From NCBI GenBank assembly GCA_965371445.1, contig CBDUYN010000133.1:1-29287 (forward strand): 29,287 nucleotides of DNA. The letters are read 5' to 3'. Below, piece after piece: positions 17,101 through 26,000 of this stretch. The stretch is from DASWIG01 sp965371445. GTDB taxonomy: Bacteria > Acidobacteriota > Thermoanaerobaculia > Multivoradales > J023. The translations under genes were made by a program, and so were the position numbers. Position 1 is the first letter of the stretch, and each line of letters opens with the position of its first letter. The notes under the pieces are model-generated. The model did no database searches. It was given only the letters and a program-made list of their open reading frames with translations, and had not been told where the DNA came from.

Positions 17101-20038
17101 GACGTCGAACACCTTCTTCGGCCTTTTGGACGGCAACGGCCAGGTCGTCCGCAAGGGGGTCCGATTGTTCGACGAGAGCCCCAAGGGCAGCCTGAACAGC
17201 GACTACGAGTGGGCCTTCGACTGGGACGGCGGCGGCTGGGGCAACGTGGTCCCGGACTACTTCGTGCCGTCGTCGACGAACCTCGGCTTCTGGCGCTTCA
17301 GCGAGGACGGCGAGCTCCTGACCGGTCCGGTGCAGATCAGCTTCACCACCGGCGACGAGCGTGACGTCAGCGTGGTGTGGAACGGCAGCGAGTACGGCGT
17401 CGCCTGGCTGCACCACGAGGGCTCGACCCACGAGCTCCTCTTCCGGCGCTTCCTGCCCGACGGCTCCTCGCCCGATCCCGGTCCGACGACGGTGTGGCAG
17501 GCGGCGCCGGGCGAGGACGCGGCTTACACCAGCCTGGTGTGGAACGGCACCGGCTGGGCCGTGGCCTGGGACCTGGTCGACGCCGAGGGCTACTGGCCGC
17601 TCTACCTACGGCTCCTCGACGCGGACGGCACGCCCCTCGGTGCCGTCCAACGGATGAGCGACGACGAGGATCCCACCTGGCCGGGGTCCGGGCTCGGTCC
17701 CTACGACGAGCTCCCGGAGCTCGTCCTCCTGCCGGGCGGCGGCTACGTCGCCTACACGTCGAGCTACTCCTACATGAACGGCGCTTATGAGATCGCGCGC
17801 CTGGAGGCCGACGCCGCCGGCAACCGCGTGGGAGCGCGCACCGTCCTCTCCGACGACGACGGCCGGCACTCGATCTTCGGCAGGGTCGCCACCGACGGCA
17901 ACGACCACCTGGTGGTCTACAGCGAGAATCGGCAGGGCAGCCAGGAGACCGGCGGCATGCTCGTGGCGCCTGACGGCTCGATCCTCTCCGGTCCCAACGA
18001 CCACTCGGGCGGCCACAGCCCGGGCAACCACTATTTCCACACCGGCAGCAACCCGGCGGCGGTGACGCCGGTCCTCGACGGCTTCCTCGCCGTGTGGACC
18101 GACCAGGAGAGCGGCGTACCCCAGATCTACGGCCAGTACTTCGACGGCTCCGGCAACCCGTCGTCCTCCTGGTGGCCGCTCTCGGGCCGCCAGGTGAACG
18201 GCAAGCCGGGCTTCGAGGGCCTCGGCGACACCTTCGCGACCGCTTTCAAGGACGAGAACGACAACGTCGTCTTCGACCGCGCCCACGTCTTCGGCGGCTC
18301 GTTCCTCGGCGAGCCCGAGATCGCCTGGGGCACCGGCGGGCGCGGCGACGTCGACCTGGCGTTCTCCGGCGACACCTACGGCGTGGCCTACTTCAACGGC
18401 AATGACGTCGAGCTGCAACGCGTCGACATGAACGGCGGGCTGGTGGGAGGACCGATCACCGTCGCCGACAACGGACGCCAGGGCGCCCAGGTGCAGTGGA
18501 CCGGAGCCGGCTGGGCTGTGATGTGGCGCGGTACGGGCGGTTACCTCTACTATGCCCTGGTCGACGCCTACGGCAACGTCGTCGCCGGGCCGACCCAGGC
18601 GACGGCGAACCCCGCCGACAACAGCCTCTTCCACTTCCTGTGGACCGGCGATTTCTTCGGGCTCGCCTGGCTGAACGGCGGCAGCGTCTACTTCAACGTC
18701 CTCGACCTCTCCGGCAATCCGACCCTCGGCGACGTCATGGTCGCCGATCCGGTCGGCTGGCCGGGAGGCCCCTGGCTCCACTGGACGGGCGACCGCTTCC
18801 GCCTGGTGCGCGGCGGCGGCGACGGCACGCGTCTCGTGGACGGCGTCCGCGAGGACGAGATCCTGCCTGACGGCACCGTCTTCCCCAACGTCCGCCAGCT
18901 CGCCAACCGGGGAAGGACCGGTGCCGCGGCCTACAACGGCACCACCCTCGGCCTGCTCTGGTTGCAGCTCAACGAGACCTTCTTCCAGACCAGCGAGTGC
19001 CTGAACGACGCGACGCCGCCGAGCTGTCCCAACGTGAGCCTCGCGACGAGCGACACCGCCGTGGTGGTCAACTGGGACGGCAGCGACGACCCCGAGTCGA
19101 CGCTCTGGCGCTACAACCTCTACCGCGACGGCTACATGCTCGCCGAGGTCTTCCCACAGAATCAGCGCTACGACGACTTCGGCTACCGCCAGGACACCGT
19201 CCACACCTACGAGGTGCGGGCGATGAACGGCGCCTACCAGGAGTCCCAGAGCTGTCCGCTCGCCGTCTCCACCTACTCGACGACGGTCGGCGACGGCAAC
19301 GGCGACGGCCTGACCGACGCGGCCGACGTCTTCTACCTCATCCAGTACCTCTACGGCGGCGGCCCACCGCCCCAGGGCGACGCCGACGCCAACGGCGACG
19401 ACGTGCTCGACGCCGGCGACGTCTTCTACCTGATCAACCACGTCTTCGGCGGCGGCCCGCCGCCGCTGCCGCTGGTGCCCGGCGGTCCGGCCGACGTCCT
19501 GGCGCTCGGCACCGTCGAGGCCGACGCGGGCGCGGCCGTCGAGGTGCCGCTCTACCTCCGCGACCTTGAGGGGACGCCGCTCGGCGGCGGTGGGGAAGCG
19601 ATCCAGGGCTTTGCCTTCCGGGTCGACTTCCCAGCCAAGGCGGTCGCCTCGGCGTCCTTTGTCCAGGCCGGGGTGACGGCGGGCAAGACGCCGGTCTTCC
19701 CTGTCGTCCAGGCGGCGAGCGATCACCTCGTCGTCTTGCTCAAGTTCGCGCGGGCGAGCGATCCGCTCGCGCTCCGTCCCGACGCCCCGGCGCCCGGCGA
19801 CCTGGTGGGCCACCTGCGGCTCGAGCTCGCCACCGGTCTCTCCGCGGGCACGACGGTCGAGCTCGTCCTCGACGGCGCCTCCATCCTCGTCAACGACGAC
19901 GCGACGGTGAGCGAGTCGCCGGCCAGGGGGAGCCTCGACCTTGTCGACGGAGCCGTCGTGATCGGCGATCCGTCGATCTTCGGCGACGGCTTCGAGTCGG
20001 GCGACACGGCGGCCTGGTCTTCCCGGGCAGGCGGCTGA
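11159..20038 (+). CDS. Giant secreted multidomain protein 2, paralogue of protein 1
   Basis: 2959 aa. The frame is open from further upstream, but ATG 11159 carries GAGGAGG 8 nt before it and starts a signal peptide (MRTAKTSFLTIAIVLG, cleavage about AGA-GD at 23/24). Domain order matches protein 1: 13 Asp-boxes (24-647); beta-helix 1 from 648 with PA14-like insert (891-1031); Ig-like (1090-1171); beta-helix 2 from 1176 with PA14-like 2 (1348-1478); Ig-like (1544-1630); cohesin-like (1630-1791); Fn3 (1793-1884); W-x-G repeats (1890-2611); Fn3-like (2620-2711); dockerin (2710-2769); cohesin-like 2 (2778-2936); tail IFGDGFESGDTAAWS. In the dockerin, 49 of 60 residues match protein 1. Differences: Cys-Cys pairs are lost at three sites where protein 1 has them, a few residues are missing in the late W-x-G region (AWLNGGSVYFN), and the first propeller resembles protein 3 more than protein 1. 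Confidence 0.9.
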   Translation: MRTAKTSFLTIAIVLGAAVMAGAGDGVWTTTYPGGGNLPDLTIDPATGRLDVSPTHRGLYASTDGGTSWTSYTDGNLGLPFGYKDISTVVRGPDSNLHVITNRLYRSGDDGATWYSADTGISGTVTCVGFDPSASLVLYAGTESGVLYKTTDGTVSWSAVGTGLPAELINTIEVDPLTGANVYVGTAGSGLWKSTDSGASFVRIDNNVVLGEVGDVAVDPSNPQVVYVADGSSNSVYKSSDGGASWTQQAPAFSFAGGGPTILAIDPGNPQILYVASHGEVWKSVDGGTNWTSVAITTVQVAAVHLDPAIPSTLYAATHGDGVFKSIDSGATWNEANNGLQARLFPHSGAHSLHYDATTANLLYTGAQAGGWRSLDNGVTWSRMNGPWPTLIMETRASEPGVVWAKNNGVYKSTDNGVTWADATGGLFGDFNDGDLALHPTDPLTVYVAGSGSGSVADGIYKTTDGGVTWNPVVNGLGNTLVHALAVDPADGDVVYAGVPDYAGPGDGIYKTTDGGANWFQLGGGLPSPINPNQIVVHPADSNLVYVGSATDNGGVYQSTDGGSNWSLLMSENVNAVAVDPGDTSRVYAGTWNTGGFYRSLDGGASWAVINTGLPQNPGIHAITLDPANSARVLIGTDAGALEYTFQGTVTLEVTNSADGGPGTLRDAITQANQDGVPNLITFYPSVAGDYIWLGSPLPALTEDSTTIDGDLEDDCIPDVGVHGGGLGGDGIQVNSSSNVIEGLVVSGFAGNGVILSPDAGPPADNNLIVCNYVGTDMSGFWPDGNFYGIHVRGGGTGNQIGAPGQPNVISGNDGPGLHLMEGPGTVVRDNFIGTTADAGSPLANNGQGVLIQGPQHAVAGASNYQIGPDNLIAYNNGPGVMVEEGQVAAYPDFVALVPDATGQFPVMEFHAQNGCGPFESLDGQIPVDGSGNPFVENFGARFTGTLTVDAAGDYNFEVNNFDVAIRVVVGAATVVDYGNGGAPSSGTISLAAGDHAIEVDFSQPTGDAGIDLQITGPGSATLSSGGQPGLFGELFQLRLPSEGNWITQNSIFDNTDVGIRLGSCSARGNDPGDTDVGPNTLLNSPELVGATDDGGGLYTPLGTAEPGTTVEVFAVAADPSGYGEGKLFLATAVAPGGTWSALINLPDGYFAITATATDASGNTSEFSQNLELRPNVLAVSNNLDSGPGSLRDALNQANSDGVSTEISIDPGLAGQTIFLISGLPPLSEGGTTLDADLGGDCVPDLALDGSLTGGAVGIDVVSSSNVVRGLAVHSFQATGIHFVPGADGNVVECNHVGTDLGGIAALPNSDAGIKVQGADNRIGPGNVIAYNAQHGIFVEELFPNTVYPDFSGLTPDYTGVFPVMEFTDDCATFHSVDGITPTDGGGAPFTENFGGRFTGTLNVDAGGDYNFELQNLDDLGRIVIDGNFVVDETYCCPVAASYYLNAGDHTIEVDFLEGGGYGGFRLEITGPGTATLSTGGQPGLTGELFQVRLAAERNRITQNSIFLNDGLGIGFNCCCGPTQNDPGDADVGSNTVLNFPELSSFLDLGGGSFTVDGTAPPDSTVELFGAAADPSGFGEGKVYLGSTTADPAGNFSLSQVLPAEYDAFTATATDGSGNTSEFSQNLTVKSPDEVNVGTAEGFQGDTVEVPIYVRDLGSTLLGVDQPAGNKIQGFTFQVQFQPQWSVQAISAYHSGTTAGLSPLFDTFTTTGDTITYVVSFDEATNLVPLTLDGPGPGDEVARLVVTIDPGAAPSPINLTVLNGTTLSNQAGTLTETEGAQLGFGHGWLNVRTRAATSLDAVAQSSSDVRLRWNDPQADETGFRIDRSDDGGGSWWTIATVGPDDTEYYDSGLSPTTLYYYQVTAFNGGADAPPSNLAWAETFPATAARTCVTQVGNDHSWMRFPSPAHNGTMWANAFYERNGSTDDEVYFQFHDSWGNPQGGWVALSDNDTQSRFPTMRWNGSHFGVMWSEHMRGPGGEVTSNTFFGLLDGNGQVVRKGVRLFDESPKGSLNSDYEWAFDWDGGGWGNVVPDYFVPSSTNLGFWRFSEDGELLTGPVQISFTTGDERDVSVVWNGSEYGVAWLHHEGSTHELLFRRFLPDGSSPDPGPTTVWQAAPGEDAAYTSLVWNGTGWAVAWDLVDAEGYWPLYLRLLDADGTPLGAVQRMSDDEDPTWPGSGLGPYDELPELVLLPGGGYVAYTSSYSYMNGAYEIARLEADAAGNRVGARTVLSDDDGRHSIFGRVATDGNDHLVVYSENRQGSQETGGMLVAPDGSILSGPNDHSGGHSPGNHYFHTGSNPAAVTPVLDGFLAVWTDQESGVPQIYGQYFDGSGNPSSSWWPLSGRQVNGKPGFEGLGDTFATAFKDENDNVVFDRAHVFGGSFLGEPEIAWGTGGRGDVDLAFSGDTYGVAYFNGNDVELQRVDMNGGLVGGPITVADNGRQGAQVQWTGAGWAVMWRGTGGYLYYALVDAYGNVVAGPTQATANPADNSLFHFLWTGDFFGLAWLNGGSVYFNVLDLSGNPTLGDVMVADPVGWPGGPWLHWTGDRFRLVRGGGDGTRLVDGVREDEILPDGTVFPNVRQLANRGRTGAAAYNGTTLGLLWLQLNETFFQTSECLNDATPPSCPNVSLATSDTAVVVNWDGSDDPESTLWRYNLYRDGYMLAEVFPQNQRYDDFGYRQDTVHTYEVRAMNGAYQESQSCPLAVSTYSTTVGDGNGDGLTDAADVFYLIQYLYGGGPPPQGDADANGDDVLDAGDVFYLINHVFGGGPPPLPLVPGGPADVLALGTVEADAGAAVEVPLYLRDLEGTPLGGGGEAIQGFAFRVDFPAKAVASASFVQAGVTAGKTPVFPVVQAASDHLVVLLKFARASDPLALRPDAPAPGDLVGHLRLELATGLSAGTTVELVLDGASILVNDDATVSESPARGSLDLVDGAVVIGDPSIFGDGFESGDTAAWSSRAGG
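19286..19465 (+). other. Dockerin-like Ca-binding pair in giant protein 2
   Basis: Loop 1 is DGNGDGLTDAAD and loop 2 is DANGDDVLDAGD. Loop 2 has D in place of the near-invariant G at loop position 6, a change also present in protein 3 but not in protein 1. This may weaken Ca binding or alter partner choice. Confidence 0.7.
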
Positions 20039-20064
20039 GGTGAAGGAACCACAAATAGTGTTTC

Positions 20065-20079
20065 GTCCGTTTCCCGGAC
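20065..20079 (+). other. Small hairpin in the 56-bp gap between giant genes 2 and 3
   Basis: GTCCG, loop TTTCC, then CGGAC. It is followed by CTAAAAAGAAG, not by a T-tract, so it does not look like a forward intrinsic terminator. It could slightly stabilise or process the transcript. The gap has no convincing promoter. Confidence 0.25.
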
Positions 20080-20094
20080 CTAAAAAGAAGCGCA

Positions 20095-23000
20095 ATGCGA
20101 TACACCAAGACCTGTACTCTGACGGTCATCCTCCTCCTCGTGGCCGCCGCCGTGGCGAACGCCGGCGCCGGCGTCTGGACCACCACCTATCCCGGCGGCG
20201 GCCTCCTGCTGGACCTGACGATCGACCCGGCGACGGGCCGCCTCGACGTCGCCCCGATCTACCGCGGGCTCTACGCCTCCACCGACGGCGCCGGCAGCTG
20301 GACGAGCTACACCGACGGCAACCTCGGCCTGCCGTTCGGTCACAAGGCCGTCTCCGCCGTCGTGCGTGGCCCCGACAGCAACCTCCACGCCCTCGTGTGG
20401 TCCGATGGTCGCCAAAGCCTCTTCCGCAGCGGTGCCGACGGCGCCTCGTGGTACCGCGCCGACACCGGAACCACAGGAGATCTGACCTGCCTGGGCTTCG
20501 ATCCCACCAACTCGCTGGTGGTCTACGCGGGGAGCTCGCAGGGCACGCTTTTTAAGACGACCGATGGCACCGTCAGCTGGTCGCCGGTGGGTGCGGGCCT
20601 GCCGGCCGACGAGCTCATCACGATCGAGGTCGACCCTGTTACGCCGACGAACGTCTACGTTGGCTCCGCCGCGAGTGGCCTCTGGAAGTCCACCGACGGT
20701 GGGGTGAGCTTTACCGGAATCAACAACAACGTCGTCCTCGCCGAGGTCGGCGACGTCGCCGTCGATCCCTCGAATTCGCTGGTGGTCTACGCGGCCGTTC
20801 CCAGCTCGAACGGCCTCTACAAGTCGACCGACGGCGGCGCCAGCTGGACGCAGCTGGCACCCGCGTTCTTCTTCGCGAGCGGCGGCACGACGATCTTGGC
20901 GATCGACCCGACCAACACCCAGATCCTCTACGCGGCGAGCTACGGAGAGGTCTGGAAGTCCATCGACGGCGGCACCAACTGGACGTCCGTGCCGCTCACC
21001 CCCTCGGTCCAGGTCGGTGCGGTCCACCTCGACCCGGCGACACCCTCGACGGTCTACGCCGCCACCCACGGCGACGGTGTCTTCAAGTCGACGGACAGCG
21101 GCGCTACCTGGAGCGAAGCCAACAATGGACTGCGGGCTCGCCTATTCCCACACTCGTATGCCCACAGCCTGCACTTCGATGCCAGCACTCCGGGTCTCGT
21201 CTACAGCGGCGCCCAGGTCGGCGGCTGGCGCAGCACCGACAGCGGCGCGACCTGGTCGCGGATGAACGCGCCCTGGCCCACCCTGATCATGGAAACCCGC
21301 GCGTCCGAGCCCGAAACCGTCTGGGCCAAGTTCAACGACGTCTGGAAATCGACCGACAACGGCGTGACCTGGGCCGACGCTTCGGGCGGCTTCCTCTGTT
21401 GCTTCAACAACGGCGACATGGTGCTCCATCCCACCGATCCCCTGACCGTCTACGTGGCCGGATCGGGCTCCCAGTCGATCGCCGACGGGATCTACAAGAC
21501 CATCGACGGTGGCGTCACCTGGAACCTGGTGACGAACGGCCTGGCGAACACCCTGGTGCACACCCTGGCCATCGACCCCGCCAACGGCGACGTCGTCTAC
21601 GCCGGGGTCCCCGAGTACGCGGCGCCGGGCGACGGCATCTACAAGACCACCGACGGCGGCGCCAACTGGGTGCAGCTCGGCGGCGGCCTGTCGTCGCCCA
21701 TGAATCCCAACCAGATCGTCGTCCATCCCGCGGATTCCAACCTGGTCTACGTCGGCTCGTCCGGCGTCTACCGGTCGACCGACGGCGGCGCCAACTGGAC
21801 CTTTCTCTTTGGGGAGAACGTCAACGCCGTCGCCGTGGATCCGGGAGATACGAACCGAGTCTACGTCGGCACCTGGTATACCGGGGGCTTCTACCGCAGC
21901 CTCGACGGCGGCGTCACCTGGGCGGTGGTGACGACGGGACTGCCGCAAAAACCCGGAATCCACTCGATCGCGCTCGATCCGGCCAACTCCGACCGGGTGC
22001 TGATCGGTACCGACGCGGGCGTCTGGGAATACACCTTCCAGGGCACCGTGACCCTGACGGTCACCAGCGGGGCCGATAGCGGCGCCGGGTCGCTCCGCGA
22101 CGCGATCACACAGGCCAACCAGGACGGCGTGCCCAACGTCATCACCTTCGCTCCGTGGATGGCCGGCGGCGGCTTCGGCCCCGCGCCCCAGTCGGACCTG
22201 CCGGCGCTCACCGAGGGCTCGACGACGATCGACGGCGACCTCGACGACGACTGTGTGCCCGACATCGAGCTCAGCGGCTGGCAGGCACCCGGCCAGGGTC
22301 TCCGCGTGTACTCGTCGAACAACGTGATCAAGGGCTTGGCGATCAACAGCTTTCCCTCCGACGGCATCCACATCGCCCCCTGGGGCTCACCGGCCGACAA
22401 CAACCTCGTGGTCTGCAACTACGTCGGCACCGACTTGAGCGGCATGTGGGCAGCCGGCAATGCCGGCTCCGGCCTGCACATCCTGGGCAGCTTCAACCAG
22501 ATCGGCACCGCTGGCCAGCCCAACGTGATCTCGGCCAACGGCAACGGCATCAGCTTCAACGCCGCCACCGGCAACGTGGTGGAGGGCAACTTCATCGGTA
22601 CCACCGCCGGCGGCTCGGGCCCGCTCGGCAACGTGACGCAGGGGATCGCCATTAGTGGTTACAGCGGCCCGGCCATGGACCAGCAAATCGGTCCGGACAA
22701 CGTGATCGCCTGGAACGGTAACGAAGCCGTCTACGTGACCGACGGCTTCGACGACCGCTATCCCGACTTCTCCGGTCTCACGGCCGATGCCACCGGCCAG
22801 TTTCCGCTCATCGACTTCGCGGGCTCCCCGGACGGATGCGGAGCGTTTACCAGCGCCGACAGCCAGACCCCGGTCGACGGCGACGGCGCGCCCTTCCTCG
22901 GGCACTTCGGCGCCCGCTTTACCGGCACGCTCAGCGTCGACACGGCCGGCGGGTACACCTTCGACCTCGAGGTCGACGACGGCGACGGCGGCCGCATCCT

Positions 23001-26000
23001 GGTCGACGGCTCGGTGGTGGTCGACGGCAGCGTCTGCTGCGGACCCTTCTCCGGCAACACCTCTCTCGCCGCCGGGGATCACTCGATCGAGGTCGACTAC
23101 CGCCACGACTACTGGTCGGCGCGTTTGGTGGTGGGGATCTCGGGTCCCGGTACGGCTACCCTGTCAAGCGGCGGCCAGGGCGGCCTCTGGGGTGAGCTCT
23201 TCCAGCTGCGGATCCCGGCCGAGGGCAACACCGTCACTCGCAACAGCATCTTCGACAACCAGCTGAAGGGAATCACGTTGGAGAGTGGCTGCGGCTCGAC
23301 GACCAACGACCCCGGCGACCTCGACAAGGGGGCCAACACGCTCCTCAACTCGCCCGAGCTCACCGGCTCGAGCGACGACGGCGGCGGCCTCTACACGGTC
23401 AGCGGCACGGCCGAGCCCGACGCCACGGTCGAGCTCTTCGCCGCCGCACCCGATGCCACGGGCGCCGGCCAGGGCAAGGTCTTTCTCGCTTCCGGCGTTG
23501 CCACGCTCGGCGTCTTCAGCATCCAGGTCAACCTGCCGGGGGGCTTCTTCGCGGTGACCGCGACGGCCACCGACACGAGCGGCAACACCTCGGAGTTTTC
23601 CTCGAACCTGGGGCTCCGGACCCACACCCTCGCCGTTCGGAACACCCTCGACAGCGGTCCCGGCTCGCTGCGCGACGCCATCGAGCAGGCTAACAGCGAC
23701 GCCACGACGACCGAGATCTCGATCGATCCGGGCCTCGCCGGCCAGACGATCCACCTGTTCCAGCCGCTGCCTTCGCTCACCGAGGACGGCACCACGCTCG
23801 ACGCCGACCTCGGCGGTGACTGCGTCCCCGACCTCGAGCTCGACGGTAGCCTCGCGGGATGGGGAGACGGCTTCCAGGTGCAGTCCGACAACAACCTGAT
23901 CCGCGGCTTCGTCATCAACCGTTACCCGCACACCGGCATCTACATCGACCAGGGAACGCAGAACAACGTCGTCGAGTGCAACTACGTCGGCACCGACATG
24001 AGCGGCACCGCACCGGCTCCCAACAACGCCGTTGGGATGCTCGTGTATGGACTGGACCACACGATCGGTCCCGGCAACGTCATCGCCTACAACCGCGAAC
24101 ATGGCGTCTCCGTCGACGACTGGCAGCCGGAGAGCTATCCCGATTTCGAGGGTCTCGTTCCCGATTCCACCGGCGTCTTTCCGGTGATCGACTTCCAAGA
24201 CGACTGCACCGCCTTCTCCAGCATCGACGGCATTACCCCGCTCGACGGCAGCGGAGCACCTTTCGCGGAGTCTTTCGGTGCCCGCTTTACCGGTACCTTG
24301 AACCTCGACCAGAGCGGCGATTACTACCTGGAGCTCCAGAACACGGACGACAGGGCACGTCTGCTGCTCGACGGAGCGCTGGTCCTGGAGTGCGACTGGT
24401 GTGATCCTTCGACCACGATGTACCTCGACGCCGGCGACCACTCGATCGAGATCGACTACCTCGAAGGCTGTGGCAACGCCAGCCTACGCTTATGGATCGA
24501 CGGTCCCGGCAACGCGACCCTGACCAGCGGCGACGATCAACCGGGCCTCGACGGCGAGTTTTTCCACGTCCGGATTCCGAGTGAGCGAAACACCGTCACC
24601 CAGAATTCGATCTTCGACAACGAGGCCCTCGGCATCGGCTTCAACTGCAACCACTGCGCCCTGCCCAACGATCCCGGCGACGTCGACGTCGGTCCCAACA
24701 CGATGCTCAACTTCCCCGAGCTCAACTCCTTCACTGACTTGGGCGGCGGCTCCTTCATCCTTTCCGGCACAGCACCGCCCGACTCCATCGTCGAGGTCTT
24801 CGGCGCCGTTCCCGATCCCACAGGCCACGGCGAAGGCAAGGAGTACCTCGGCTCGACCGTCGCCGATCCCGGCGGCAATTTCTCGACCGCAGTCGTCCTG
24901 CCGGCCGAATTCGAGGCCTTCACCGCCACCGCCACCGACGCGGTCGGCAACACCTCCGAGTTTTCGCTGAACCTTGCCGTCAAGTCGCCCGACGAGGTCA
25001 ACCTCGGCGTCGGCGAGGGTTTTCAGGGCGACACGATCGAGGTGCCGGTCTACGTCCGCGACCTCGCGGCGACGCCGCTCGGCATCGATCGGCCGGCAGG
25101 CGAGAAGATCCAGGGCTTTACGTTCCAGGTGCGGTTTGAGCCGGCGTCGAGCGTCCAGGCGGCGAGCGCCTATCATTCGGGCACGACCACCGGGCTTTCA
25201 CCGCTTTTCGACACGTTCGTCACCACGGCCGACACCATCACTTACATCGTTTCGTTCGACGAGGTGACGAACCTCGTCCCGTTGACGCTCGACGGACCGG
25301 GCGCCGGCGACGAGGTGGCGCGTCTCGTCCTGACGATCGATCCCGCGGCGCCGCCCAGCCCGATCAGCCTGACGGTCTTGAACGGCACGACGCTTTTGAA
25401 CCAGGCCGGTACGTCGAGCGAGACCGAAGGGGCTTTCCTCGCCTTCGGCCACGGCTCGGTGAACGTCCGTTCCCGCGCCGCGACCGCCGTCGACGCGACG
25501 GCGCTGTCGTCGTCCGAGATCCGCCTCCGGTGGAACGATCCCCAGGCCGACGAGACCGGCCTGCGCGTCGAGCGCTCCGACGACGGCGGCGGCTCCTGGT
25601 CGACGGTCGCCACCCTCGGCGGCGACGACACCGAGCACGTCGACGGCGGCCGGCTTCCGGCCACCCTCTTCTACTACCGGGTCGTCATGTTCAACGGCGG
25701 CGCCGACGCGCCGCCGTCGAACCTGGCCTGGGCCGAGACCTTCCCAGCTTCGGCCGCCAAGACGTGTGTCACCCAGGTGAGCGACGACCACACCTGGGCT
25801 CGCTTCCCGTCGCCGGCTTATAACGGCACCCTGTGGGCCACCGCCTACCAGGAGCGGGTGAGCTCGACCAACGACGAGATCTTCTTCCAGTTCCTGGATT
25901 CGTGGGGCAACCCGGCGGGTAGCACGGTCCGGATCACCGACAACGACATGATGTCGCAGCTTCCCAGCCTGCGCTGGAACGGCTCCAACTTCGCCATGAT

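Noticed and set aside
20040..20555. 171-codon ORF starting with GTG just after giant gene 2
   Set aside because: Its product is an Arg/Pro-rich frame shadow of giant gene 3, which has the signal peptide and the propeller motifs from ATG 20095.
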